NCBI GenBank assembly: GCA_050789255.1 | Contig: JBOZRQ010000058.1 | Span: forward strand, 1-6,695 | Direction: 5' to 3' | Source of the DNA: JBOZRQ01 sp050789255 | GTDB lineage: Bacteria; Bacillota; Sulfobacillia; Symbiobacteriales; Symbiobacteriaceae | Length of the DNA: 6,695 bases | In this document: piece after piece, positions 1-6,219 of the stretch | Layout of the letters: the number at the start of each line of letters is the position of its first letter | Position numbering within the stretch: the first letter of the stretch is position 1 | Position numbers and translations under genes: made by a program | The notes under the pieces: model-generated | Database searches by the model: none | The model's input: the letters and a program-made list of their open reading frames with translations, nothing else | What the model was told of the DNA's origin: nothing

Positions 1-103
1 GCTCGTCGACCTCCTGCGCTTCAGAGTGATGGGTAATGAACACGATCTCCACGTCCTGGTACTTGGTCCGCAGGAAGCGGACCATCCAGAAGAAGAGTTC
101 CTG
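1..103 (-). pseudogene. yhbH: 5'-truncated fragment of yhbH (DUF444 sporulation protein), left copy
   Basis: Read on the minus strand, this stretch encodes ELFFWMVRFLRTKYQDV followed by EIVFITHHSEAQEVDE. This matches the central part of YhbH/DUF444 proteins, where the family has (A-R-x)-x-FFWMVRFLRTKY just after the VWA-like metal-site segment. Bases 1-69 are identical to 6627-6695, which lie in the other yhbH piece. Upstream of the E-L-F-F-W codons the reading frame meets TAG (complement of 104-106), and the rest of the expected N-terminal half is absent, so homology stops near base 100. The C-terminal part would continue left of base 1. It is either a truncated second copy or, if the window ends join, the upstream end of the same truncated gene. 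The family call is firm; which of these it is stays open. Confidence 0.75.
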
Positions 104-555
104 CTAAACACGGGTTGTCCAGTTTGAATCAAGACCCAAAACCCTTGTGGGTGTGAGAACCTAACGGTATGCAGAGTAGTATGCAGACACCCCAACGGTG
201 TTCATAGGATCGCGTTCGCCGCATGTCAGAATAGGCTGTCCCGGCGGCGTTCCCACCGGAGGGTGGACCCAGAAGCGCTGCCAGGGCGGCTGACGGTAGT
301 GGCAACGGTAACGGTTGGTCCGGCGGAGACGGCTGTGCCTTGATAGGCAAGGGAGTTGATCAGGGAAAGGGAGGCTATGACGAGCAAGGTGTGCACCTGC
401 ACCGCCCGGAGTATGTCCCCCATCTCCGCGAGTCTCACGCGCAGGTGGCACCCTGCTGCCGCTCGCCAACGGCATTCAGCGGCGACCGGGACACCCGCCC
501 TTCGGCGGTTGCTTTGGAATAGATTTTCCCGACTTTGGGAACGCTACACACCACT
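104..555. other. Leader region upstream of the germination operon, no firm gene
   Basis: About 450 bases separate the yhbH breakpoint from the gerA ribosome binding site. I see no tRNA, no recognised riboswitch and no clear sporulation sigma-G promoter (no spaced GAATA-type -35 with a CATnnTA -10). Visible items are a 9-base direct repeat at 167-187, four AACGGT hexamers (163, 194, 304, 310), and a small GC hairpin at 495-508 (CCGCC, loop CTTC, GGCGG). Overlapping short open frames exist on both strands; the only one given its own entry is on the minus strand at 226-438. The ger promoter presumably lies here but cannot be placed with confidence. Confidence 0.5.
226..438 (-). CDS. Candidate small hydrophobic or secreted protein, unrecognised
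   Basis: A 70-codon minus-strand frame starts at GTG 438, or with 65 codons at ATG 423. After a short N-terminal part (MGDILRAVQ) comes an uninterrupted hydrophobic stretch, VHTLLVIASLSLINSLAYQG, then A-V-S-A and a Thr/Val/Ser-rich tail. That pattern resembles a signal peptide or single membrane segment. Third codon positions are mostly G or C, more than the local average, as expected for coding DNA in this genome. Against it: there is no well-spaced ribosome binding site (GGAG directly abuts ATG 423), no family is recognised, it points away from gerA, and other frames are also open here. It may be a chance frame or the remnant of a longer gene. Confidence 0.2.
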   Translation of the reverse strand: MRLAEMGDILRAVQVHTLLVIASLSLINSLAYQGTAVSAGPTVTVATTVSRPGSASGSTLRWERRRDSLF

Positions 556-561
556 GGAGGG
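556..561 (+). promoter_or_regulatory. Ribosome binding site of gerA
   Basis: GGAGGG lies 8 bases before the GTG at 570. It is the only well-spaced Shine-Dalgarno near the beginning of the GerA reading frame and decides the start codon. Confidence 0.8.
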
Positions 562-569
562 AACTGCCC

Positions 570-2027
570 GTGTTCGAAACCACAAAACGGCTGGCTTCCA
601 CCCTTGGCCAGCCGCCGGATCTGGTCATCCGACCGGTGAGCGCTGTGGCAATCGAGCTCGTCTATTTCGCCACGCTGGTGGAAGCCGACCGAGTCGAGGA
701 GCGGGTGCTTGGCCGGTTGCTAAAGGCAGAATCCGCCTATAACGATGCCGGCAAGCTGCTGGACTGGCTTCAGCAACAACTCTGGGTCGGGTCGGTCAAG
801 CAGGCAGCCTCGCCCACCGAGGCCAGCCAGGCGGTGACCGACGGGAAGGCGGTCCTGTGCACCGCAGGCGAAGGCTACTATGTGGCCGATGTGCAGGGCA
901 GCGAACACCGGCCACCTGAGGAGCCTACCACCGAAGCTGTGATTCGGGGCGCTCGGGAAGGCTTTACCGAAACGCTTCAGACCAACCTTTCACTGATTCG
1001 GGTCCGCCTCCGGGACCCCAGTCTGCGTGTTGATGAGGTGCGCCTTGGCTCCCGCACTCGTACGAAGGTCGTTCTGGTCTACCACGCCGACCTGGTCTCC
1101 CAGGGGGTTCTTGCGGAGGTCAGGAAGCGAATGGGCAGCTTCCAGTCAGATTCAATCCTGTCCAGTGGGCAGCTGGAGGAGTGGATCGAGGATACCCCCT
1201 GGTCACCCTACCCGCAGACTCAGACCACGGAGCGTCCCGACAAGGTGGTGCCCGCCCTTCTGGACGGGCGGGTCGCCATCCTCGTGGACGGGACACCGTT
1301 CGTCCTGCTCGTACCGGCGGTCCTGGCCGCCTTCTTGCAAAGCCCCGAAGATTACAATCAGCGCTGGATCGCCGGCACGATGCTCCGGTTCGTGCGCTTC
1401 GGCGCCATGGCGATTTCAACGCTGGCCCCCTCGCTCTATGTAGCCACGACCCGGTTCAATCCCGAGCTGATGCCCCTGAAACTGACCCTGTCGCTTGCGG
1501 CGAGCCGGGAGGGCATCCCCTTTCCGATCATCGTAGAAGCGCTGTTGATGGAAGCGATGGTGGAACTGCTGCGTGAGGCAGGTACCCGCATGCCGAAGCC
1601 CATGGGGGGAGCCCTTGGGATCGTAGGGGGGCTCGTCATCGGCGACATCGCCGTCAAAGCCGGAATTGTCAGCCCCATCATGGTGATCGTGGTCGGTCTG
1701 ACCGCGCTGGGGTCCTTCTCCATCCCCAGTTATGAGATGGCCCTGACCACTCGCATACTCCGGTTTCCAATGGTGATCATCACCGGCCTGTTCGGAATCA
1801 CTGGGATGCTCGGTTTCATGCTGCTGGTCTGGGCACATCTGTGCAATCTGCGGTCGTTCGGGGTCCCCTACCTGACACCGATCGCACAACTTGCGTACCG
1901 TGAATGGCGTGATACGCTGATCCGGGCGCCGATTCGTTCCCTGCTCCATCGATCGGGCACGTACAGGGGGCGCTTGGGCCAGCGCGCCGAAACCGGTCAG
2001 GGGAGGGATCCAACATCAACAAGGTGA
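570..2027 (+). CDS. gerA: Spore germination receptor subunit GerA (GerAA/GerKA family)
   Basis: This is the A subunit of a Ger-type nutrient germinant receptor in the inner spore membrane; in studied Bacillus receptors this subunit oligomerises into the channel-like core. The 485-residue product has the family layout. A soluble N-terminal domain covers about residues 1-235 (REGFTE at 129-134, RTKVVLVY at 164-171). A linking segment, ERPDKVVPALLDGRVAILVD at 221-240, leads into the membrane domain. Hydrophobic spans lie at about 242-256, 275-290, 346-365, 366-385 and 398-422. The signature EALLMEAMVELLREAG (323-338), then PKPMGGALGIVGGLVIGDIA (342-361) and GSFSIPSY (381-388) are all present. 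Length is normal. The start is GTG with GGAGGG 8 bases upstream. It is first in a three-gene operon and overlaps gerB by 4 bases. The basic C-terminal tail (about 455-485) is cytoplasmic-like. No damage is seen. The specific germinant cannot be read from the sequence. Confidence 0.95.
   Translation: MFETTKRLASTLGQPPDLVIRPVSAVAIELVYFATLVEADRVEERVLGRLLKAESAYNDAGKLLDWLQQQLWVGSVKQAASPTEASQAVTDGKAVLCTAGEGYYVADVQGSEHRPPEEPTTEAVIRGAREGFTETLQTNLSLIRVRLRDPSLRVDEVRLGSRTRTKVVLVYHADLVSQGVLAEVRKRMGSFQSDSILSSGQLEEWIEDTPWSPYPQTQTTERPDKVVPALLDGRVAILVDGTPFVLLVPAVLAAFLQSPEDYNQRWIAGTMLRFVRFGAMAISTLAPSLYVATTRFNPELMPLKLTLSLAASREGIPFPIIVEALLMEAMVELLREAGTRMPKPMGGALGIVGGLVIGDIAVKAGIVSPIMVIVVGLTALGSFSIPSYEMALTTRILRFPMVIITGLFGITGMLGFMLLVWAHLCNLRSFGVPYLTPIAQLAYREWRDTLIRAPIRSLLHRSGTYRGRLGQRAETGQGRDPTSTR
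2001..2007 (+). promoter_or_regulatory. Ribosome binding site of gerB, placed for an ATC codon at 2015
   Basis: GGGAGGG lies 7 to 8 bases before an in-frame ATC (2015-2017) and about 16 bases before the GTG at 2024. The spacing suits ATC far better than GTG. The extension would add Met-Asn-Lys, a natural N-terminus. Either a rare ATC start is used, or ancestral ATG mutated and translation now begins at GTG 2024 through coupling with the gerA stop. Confidence 0.5.
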
Positions 2028-3145
2028 GTGGCAGGCTGTCGATCTGGAGTGGGCGCACGCTGATGGCATTCGCTTTTGGCACCATGGTTGGCGGCGGCTC
2101 TGCAGAATGGGCCCGTGAGCTGTTTGGGGCAGCCAGGCACGACGCCTGGCTCTCGGTCCTCCTCGCTGCCGTGCTGGTGTCCGTCTTTGGCAGTCTGATT
2201 GTCTGGGCGGTAGCCCTTCACCCGGACGCCCCGGCGGGCGGACTGTTCACCACGGCCCTCGGCTCCTGGGCCGGCATGTTGCTCAACCTGGGTCTTCTCT
2301 TCTATACCCTGGCGCGGGCAGCCCGTGTTAGCCGTGCAGCCGTTGAGATGCTCCATTTTGCCGTACTGCCGCGAACGCCGACTTGGGTCTTGCTCCTCCT
2401 GGCGCTGACCGTGACAGGTGTGGTGCTGATGGGAGGGATTGAGTCGCTCCTGAGTTACCAATTGTCCCTGCTCTGGCCGACCGTGCTGGTGGCGGTCCTC
2501 TCGGTTGGGCTTGGCTATCGCCTCGCGGATTGGGCCAATTTCCTGCCTGTTCTGAGTGATGGAATGCTGCCCGTGCTGCGCGGGGTCCGGACCCTGACCG
2601 AGCCCATGCTTGGGTTGGAACTTCTGCTGTTCTATCTTCCCCACTTCCGCCACCAGGGTGTAGATACGCGCAGGACGATGTATGCGGTCTGGGGCGGCAT
2701 CGCTGCATGGCTCGCTCTCTACCTGTTCGTCATCGTGGCGGTGATGGTTGGCTTCGGCCCGCATGAGGCTGAGACCCTAACCTGGCCGTTGATGGAGGTG
2801 GTCCGCCGTATCTTCCTGACGGGCCTCTTCTTTGAACGGCTGGACATCCTGTTTCTGATCACCCTACTCATCAGCTCCTCTCTGGCTATGACCCGGTACA
2901 GCTATGTGGGACTTGAAATGCTGCGGCAGATCTTTTCGCTGCGCTCCCGGGCCTGGCAGGTCTGGGGATGCGTCTTAACGGTCTGGGGCCTCGCCATGCT
3001 TCCCGCCAACCTGGCGGAGATCGACCTCTGGCGAAGACACTTCCTGGAGCCGCTCGGGCTGATCTACCTGACTGCCGTACCGGTCCTGCTGATCGCCGCA
3101 GGGCTGATCAGGCGCGATCGGAGGGACTGCCGTGCACTCTCGTAG
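2024..3145 (+). CDS. gerB: Spore germination receptor subunit GerB (GerAB/GerKB family, APC superfamily)
   Basis: This is the integral membrane B subunit of the receptor. In Bacillus subtilis GerAB an amino-acid germinant binds in a pocket of its APC-type transporter fold. The 373-residue product is almost entirely hydrophobic. About ten spans are visible: near residues 11-25, 41-63, 80-98, 120-138, 143-163, 193-206, 219-243, 263-288, 308-328 and 343-361. Family marks are the glycine-rich first helix (FGTMVGGG, 18-25), DAWLSVLLAA (40-49), NFLPVLSDG (172-180) and FFERLDILFLI (269-279). Length is typical. The GTG at 2024 overlaps the gerA stop in GTGA, so translation is probably coupled. A stronger Shine-Dalgarno points to ATC at 2015, which would add three residues. 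The gene overlaps gerC by 14 bases. First-helix residues AEWARELFG (27-35) look unlike the commoner family sequence there, which may bear on ligand choice; that is inference. Confidence 0.92.
   Translation: MSGRLSIWSGRTLMAFAFGTMVGGGSAEWARELFGAARHDAWLSVLLAAVLVSVFGSLIVWAVALHPDAPAGGLFTTALGSWAGMLLNLGLLFYTLARAARVSRAAVEMLHFAVLPRTPTWVLLLLALTVTGVVLMGGIESLLSYQLSLLWPTVLVAVLSVGLGYRLADWANFLPVLSDGMLPVLRGVRTLTEPMLGLELLLFYLPHFRHQGVDTRRTMYAVWGGIAAWLALYLFVIVAVMVGFGPHEAETLTWPLMEVVRRIFLTGLFFERLDILFLITLLISSSLAMTRYSYVGLEMLRQIFSLRSRAWQVWGCVLTVWGLAMLPANLAEIDLWRRHFLEPLGLIYLTAVPVLLIAAGLIRRDRRDCRALS
3120..3125 (+). promoter_or_regulatory. Ribosome binding site of gerC
   Basis: GGAGGG sits inside the end of gerB, 6 bases before the GTG at 3132. 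It fixes the gerC start and explains the 14-base overlap. Confidence 0.8.
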
Positions 3146-4286
3146 GTGGCTAATCGCTATTTGCCTGTGCACGGCGATTATAGCCGGCGGGTGCTGGGAC
3201 GGACAGGAGCTGGACAGGCGGGCCACGGTCTTGATGTTGGGCATCGACAAGACGGATGAGGGCGTCCGGGTGGGCCTCCAGCTGGCCCGCCCGCAGGCTC
3301 TGGCTGGTAGTACCGGCGAAGGGTCAGGGAGGGATGGCGCCAAGGTGGTCACGGTCGTCAGCCGGGTGGGCGCCGATGTGACGGGCGCCCTCCACGCCCT
3401 GCAACTTGCCGTGGACCGGGACCTCTTCTTTGGGCATACCCGTGTGATCCTTGTCAGTGAAGATGTGGCCCGGGAGGGGATTCTGCGCCATCTGCAGCCG
3501 CTCTACGGCGGCGCCGAGCTGCTGCCGCGCAGCGCCTGGCTCTTCGTGGTCAAGGGCTCGGTCGATGAGGTCCTGGCGCATCGGCCGGATCTGGATGCGA
3601 TTCCCGCCAACTACCTGACCCACTTCTTCGACAATCGCATTCTGCTGCAGCGCCCCTACGAAGTGACCCTGGGCTCCTTTCACCGCTACTGGGTCACCCC
3701 CGGCGTGGAGCCCATCGTGGTCTGGATTGCGCCCGGGCAACCTGACCAGTCAGCGCCGACCCTGCTGGGGCTGGCAGCCTTTCATGGCGATCGGTTTGTC
3801 GGGGGACTGGGAAGGGTGCCAAGCAAGGGGTGGGTGATCACGCAGAACCAGCCGCCGCCCGGACGTCTGCCCATTCCCTGCCCGGGCAGGCCGGGCACCC
3901 TCGCCGTGCGGGTGGTGAAGTCGCAGAACCGGATTCGGCCGAAGGTGCAGAATGGATCAGTAAAAGGGGTACAGGTGGTCGCCAACGTTCAGGCCCGAAT
4001 TGAGGGGATCGGCTGCTCGGCAGACATGTCGGACCTGCACGAGTTTGCGAAGTTTGAACAGGCATTTCACGACGAGATAACCCACCTGATCCGGGAAGGG
4101 ATCAGACGGGCTCAGACCGAGCTGCAGACCGATGTCTTTGGGTTCGGCAAGGCGATTTACCGCTTCGCGCACTGGGCGTGGCCCGGCGATGAGCGGTGGG
4201 CCGAGCTCTTTCCGGATCTCCCGGTTCAGGTCAACGTGACTGTGCAGCTTGAGTACACCGGGTCCTATCTCGTCCCTCAGCGCTAG
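3132..4286 (+). CDS. gerC: Spore germination receptor lipoprotein GerC (GerAC/GerKC family)
   Basis: This is the C subunit of the receptor, a lipoprotein anchored on the outer face of the inner spore membrane. The 384-residue product opens with a classic lipoprotein signal: basic n-region (HSRRW), hydrophobic core (LIAICLCTAIIA) and lipobox A-G-G-C with the modified Cys at residue 21. It continues with the family signature GCWDGQELDRRATVLMLGID (20-39). Further marks are DLFFGHTRVILVSEDVAREG (97-116), typical of domain 1, and the C-terminal QTDVFGFGKAIYR (332-344) with W-x-x-LFPDLPVQVNV nearby (about 356-369) and a final EYTGS. Domain order and length are normal. It is last in the operon, with a GTG start 6 bases after GGAGGG. 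A Pro/Gly-rich linker at 239-256 (QPPPGRLPIPCPGRPG) carries an extra Cys at 250. No damage is seen. Confidence 0.95.
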   Translation: MHSRRWLIAICLCTAIIAGGCWDGQELDRRATVLMLGIDKTDEGVRVGLQLARPQALAGSTGEGSGRDGAKVVTVVSRVGADVTGALHALQLAVDRDLFFGHTRVILVSEDVAREGILRHLQPLYGGAELLPRSAWLFVVKGSVDEVLAHRPDLDAIPANYLTHFFDNRILLQRPYEVTLGSFHRYWVTPGVEPIVVWIAPGQPDQSAPTLLGLAAFHGDRFVGGLGRVPSKGWVITQNQPPPGRLPIPCPGRPGTLAVRVVKSQNRIRPKVQNGSVKGVQVVANVQARIEGIGCSADMSDLHEFAKFEQAFHDEITHLIREGIRRAQTELQTDVFGFGKAIYRFAHWAWPGDERWAELFPDLPVQVNVTVQLEYTGSYLVPQR

Positions 4287-4465
4287 GGAGCGCAAAACCC
4301 AGCAAGGCCGAGGATGGAAGGAGTTGTGCTTGGTACCTGCCCTCTCTTGAGGGAAACCTGGACAATCGTCGTGTTACCGCCAGACACCGGGCGCAGTACC
4401 CGATATCGCCTCATACCCACAGGCTGAACCGTATCATAAGTGAAGGTAGCGCGAATTTATGCACT

Positions 4466-4492
4466 AACCCCGGTGGGTCCTCACCGGGGTTT
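4466..4492 (+). terminator. Probable rho-independent terminator of the ger operon
   Basis: There is a perfect 10-base-pair stem, AACCCCGGTG (4466-4475) with CACCGGGGTT (4482-4491), around a 6-base loop. Only a short T run (4490-4492) follows, so termination may be partial. It stands about 180 bases after the gerC stop with no gene between. On the minus strand no T run follows, so it suits the plus-strand ger transcript. Confidence 0.6.
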
Positions 4493-4533
4493 CACAATGC
4501 GAACTTGATAGTGTTATCTTTTGAGGTGATACG

Positions 4534-4777
4534 GTGATCCTCGCAGTAGCAATCGGATGTTCTCCCTGCAATGGCCCTGATAATCGGACTGACCGCAGCT
4601 CCAACCCAGCCGAAACTGATCCACAGGCCTGAAACCACGACAATGTTGCGACGAAGATTGACGTTGGATCTTATACCAACGCAGGGAACTGCGTCGCCGG
4701 TGGGGGAACGCTTCGCTGAGGTCGTCTTCAGGACAGAGAAGGGAGTCTTTCTCGGTGCCCCTGGCCTCGAACCCTAG
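4534..4777 (+). pseudogene. Possible remnant of a small secreted or lipoprotein gene, unrecognised
   Basis: GTG at 4534 is preceded by AGGTGA (4524-4529) at a workable spacing. It opens a 32-codon frame, MILAVAIGCSPCNGPDNRTD and so on, ending at TGA 4630-4632. The beginning resembles a truncated lipoprotein leader (A-I-G-C), but only eight residues precede the Cys and there is no basic n-region. After the TGA the same frame continues plausibly (NHDNVATKIDVGSYTNAGN). Near the G run at about 4702-4706 another frame takes over (GERFAEVVFRTEKGVFLGA) until TAG at 4775-4777. A decayed gene with one stop and one slip would explain this, but chance is also possible. No family is recognised. Confidence 0.2.
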
Positions 4778-4845
4778 GCCCTAACCGCCGGCTAGCTTCA
4801 AGATGGTGGCTTCTCCTTCTCGCCCGTTGAAAAAGGGGGGCTTGC

Positions 4846-5517
4846 ATGGAGAAGCCCGCGAAAGAAGACTGCCGACTCCCCGCCGTTTCGCCCGGGCACG
4901 AACACGACGTACAAGCCCTTGGTCGCAAAAGGACCAGTCTGCCATCCAGCGATTGATCACCGCGGATGAAATAAGGCGGATTGAGGAGAAGCGAATTAAG
5001 TCGGACCTTGTGGAGATGACCCGACAGGTGGCGTCCCTCGCAAACGGTCAGGCCGGAGAACAAGGAGTCTTACAGGCCCAGGTGGCAACCATAACTCAGC
5101 TGGTGGAGTCTTAAGAAGCGGCTCAACGCGAGATAGCGGCAGCACTGGATTCGCTGGTTCACGAGGTGGAAGAGATGCGAGCGTTGGACTCAACCCAGCA
5201 AGAGATGCGTGCCACACCAATGACGCCCTTCGAAGTACTGACACCCCTGGGTAGGCAACTCCCCGCACAGACCGGACTTACCGCGCACAGGGTTCTGGTT
5301 TCAGGGGAGCATGCTGTACTGGATGGGATGAAGGGTGCTCTGGTTCACCTCGTGGAAAACCTTAACCGCTTAGGTGTGGTCCGTCCACACGCGAAGCTAA
5401 CCGCCTGTGACGTGCTTGCTGCCCTCTTTGCCGGGCAGGTAGTTTCGTTCGATGGTTCAATGGCTGCCGTGGTTGCTGAGAGGTGTGCAGTTAGTCTGGC
5501 GGACAGGGTGTACAGGC
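4846..5517 (+). pseudogene. Broken gene for a coiled-coil protein of unknown function
   Basis: The best start is ATG 4846, five bases after a G6 run (4835-4840). That frame gives MEKPAKEDCRLPAVSPGHEH and onward to GRK. At the AAAA run 4927-4930 the frame must shift by one for the protein to continue as DQSAIQRLITADEIRRIEEK. This leads into a long heptad-like coiled coil (about 4960-5215), interrupted in the same frame by TAA at 5112-5114. Reading resumes directly as EAAQREIAAALDSLVHEVEE. Read through, a more compact C-terminal part follows (about 5215-5515, with GVVRPHAKLTACDVLAALF), until the frame turns into low-complexity Arg/Ser/Pro sequence near 5517. A read from ATG 4803 in the coiled-coil frame is also possible but lacks a ribosome binding site. 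The unbroken helix pattern across the TAA argues for one damaged gene; CAA to TAA would be a single transition. I recognise no family. Confidence 0.5.
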
Positions 5518-5650
5518 GCTCGACACGATCGTGGTCCGCATGGCAAAGCGCTCGCCCCGGTCGGAGACCCAGACCGGGATGCCGATCGCCTGGCACAGGG
5601 CCTCGTCCCCATCGCTGAGCAGCGGGAATCCGGCCCTCATCGACCATCCG
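5515..5650 (-). pseudogene. Peroxiredoxin-like (AhpC/TSA) gene fragment
   Basis: On the minus strand this stretch reads MRAGFPLLSDGDEALCQAIG, then IPVWVSDRGERFAMRTTIV. That resembles the middle of peroxiredoxins, where a FPLLSD segment is followed by an acidic loop, a GIP/GVP turn and then RTTFVI. Only about 40 residues of similarity are visible. The N-terminal strand with the peroxidatic Cys and the C-terminal end are absent, so it cannot be a working enzyme. Its 3' edge meets the broken coiled-coil gene of the plus strand at about 5517, which suggests an old rearrangement joined two unrelated genes. The family call rests on motif resemblance by eye. Confidence 0.35.
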
Positions 5651-6179
5651 CCTTCAAGCCTAGTAGAGATGCCGATGGTATCATCATGAAACCACCATGA
5701 AAGCATGATCAGACCATCATCAACGCTTACACATCGCTTGTACATCGGTTCTATAGATCTAACGAATGCATACCTGCATGCAGGATTCACCCGCCATGGT
5801 CTCTCCGGGCCGCCGTCACTCACAGTCGACGAATCCTCACACGCCTCTGATGAGCCTCTGTCGGGCTCTGCAACCATTCAACCACGATCTCTAACAGTGT
5901 CGCCGCAGCATTCGCCCCACCCTTGACTCACCCACCTTTGCATAGGCTAGTCAACCAGGGGCACGTCGGGGGAAGAAGTGCGCCGCCTCAACTGACGCGG
6001 CTCGTGACCCCGCCGAGATGGTCCGTGGACCCCATTACACTTATCGGGAACCAGAAGTCCGCACAGCTCTAGGTCTAGCGCAACAGTTCCAAAAGTCTTA
6101 CTGAGGTCTTCTCAACGTCTTCCACAATGCTTATACACGTCATCTGTGCGAGTTTCGCTGAGATTCATCGGGGTTGACC
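5651..6179. other. Gene-poor stretch, nothing recognised
   Basis: This part is visibly richer in A and T than the ger genes. Short open frames (for example plus-strand 5705-5926) have no ribosome binding site, no recognisable motif and no coherent composition. It contains an imperfect inverted repeat at 5674-5718 and a 12-base palindrome at 5773-5784 (CCTGCATGCAGG). I see no tRNA, CRISPR repeat or insertion-sequence end. Confidence 0.5.
5674..5718. repeat. Imperfect inverted repeat, 15-base arms
   Basis: GATGGTATCATCATG (5674-5688) pairs with CATGATCAGACCATC (5704-5718) at 13 of 15 positions across a 15-base loop. No T run follows, so it is not an obvious terminator. It could be a protein-binding site or a scar. 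Confidence 0.5.
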
Positions 6180-6213
6180 TCCCCGCGCGGGGATTCACCT
6201 TCCTGCAGGAGGG
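6180..6213. repeat. Two adjacent palindromes downstream of yhbH
   Basis: TCCCCGCGCGGGGA (6180-6193) is a perfect 14-base palindrome. TCCTGCAGGA (6201-6210) is a perfect 10-base palindrome that extends to 6198-6213 if one G-T pair is allowed. Both lie just beyond the yhbH terminator hairpin. Their role is unknown. Confidence 0.6.
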
Positions 6214-6219
6214 GAAACG

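Noticed and set aside
252..275. T-box-like GGAGGGTGGACCC segment in the ger leader
   Set aside because: It departs from the T-box core after AGGGTGG-ACC, no antiterminator or specifier stem could be built, and ger operons are not known T-box targets.
340..522. Plus-strand 60-codon frame with a TTG start just before gerA
   Set aside because: It has no properly spaced ribosome binding site and no recognisable motif, and the opposite strand has a better coding signal in the same bases.
515..549. Sigma-G-type promoter with GAATA before gerA
   Set aside because: No CATnnTA-like -10 lies at 17-18 bases; the nearest candidate is too far and a poor match.
356..742. Plus-strand open frame of 128 codons overlapping the start of gerA
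   Set aside because: It overlaps gerA by about 170 bases in another frame, and its product is Arg/Ser/Pro-rich with no motif. The GGGAGG near 377 is too close to its ATG.
1416..1949. Minus-strand open frame of 177 codons
   Set aside because: It lies opposite the GerA membrane domain, and its His/Asp/Gln-rich composition is a complement artefact.
1997..2764. Minus-strand open frame of 255 codons
   Set aside because: It lies opposite gerB. Its His/Gln/Arg/Gly-rich product is what the complement of membrane-protein codons in GC-rich DNA gives.
4491..4520. Promoter-like TTCACA and TATCTT with TG extension, 18-base spacer
   Set aside because: The expected transcription start (about 4527) would fall inside the only ribosome binding site (4524-4529), so it would not serve the small frame at 4534.
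6128..6140. DnaA-box-like TTATACACG
   Set aside because: It is a single imperfect match with no cluster of boxes and no replication gene, so there is no support for an origin.
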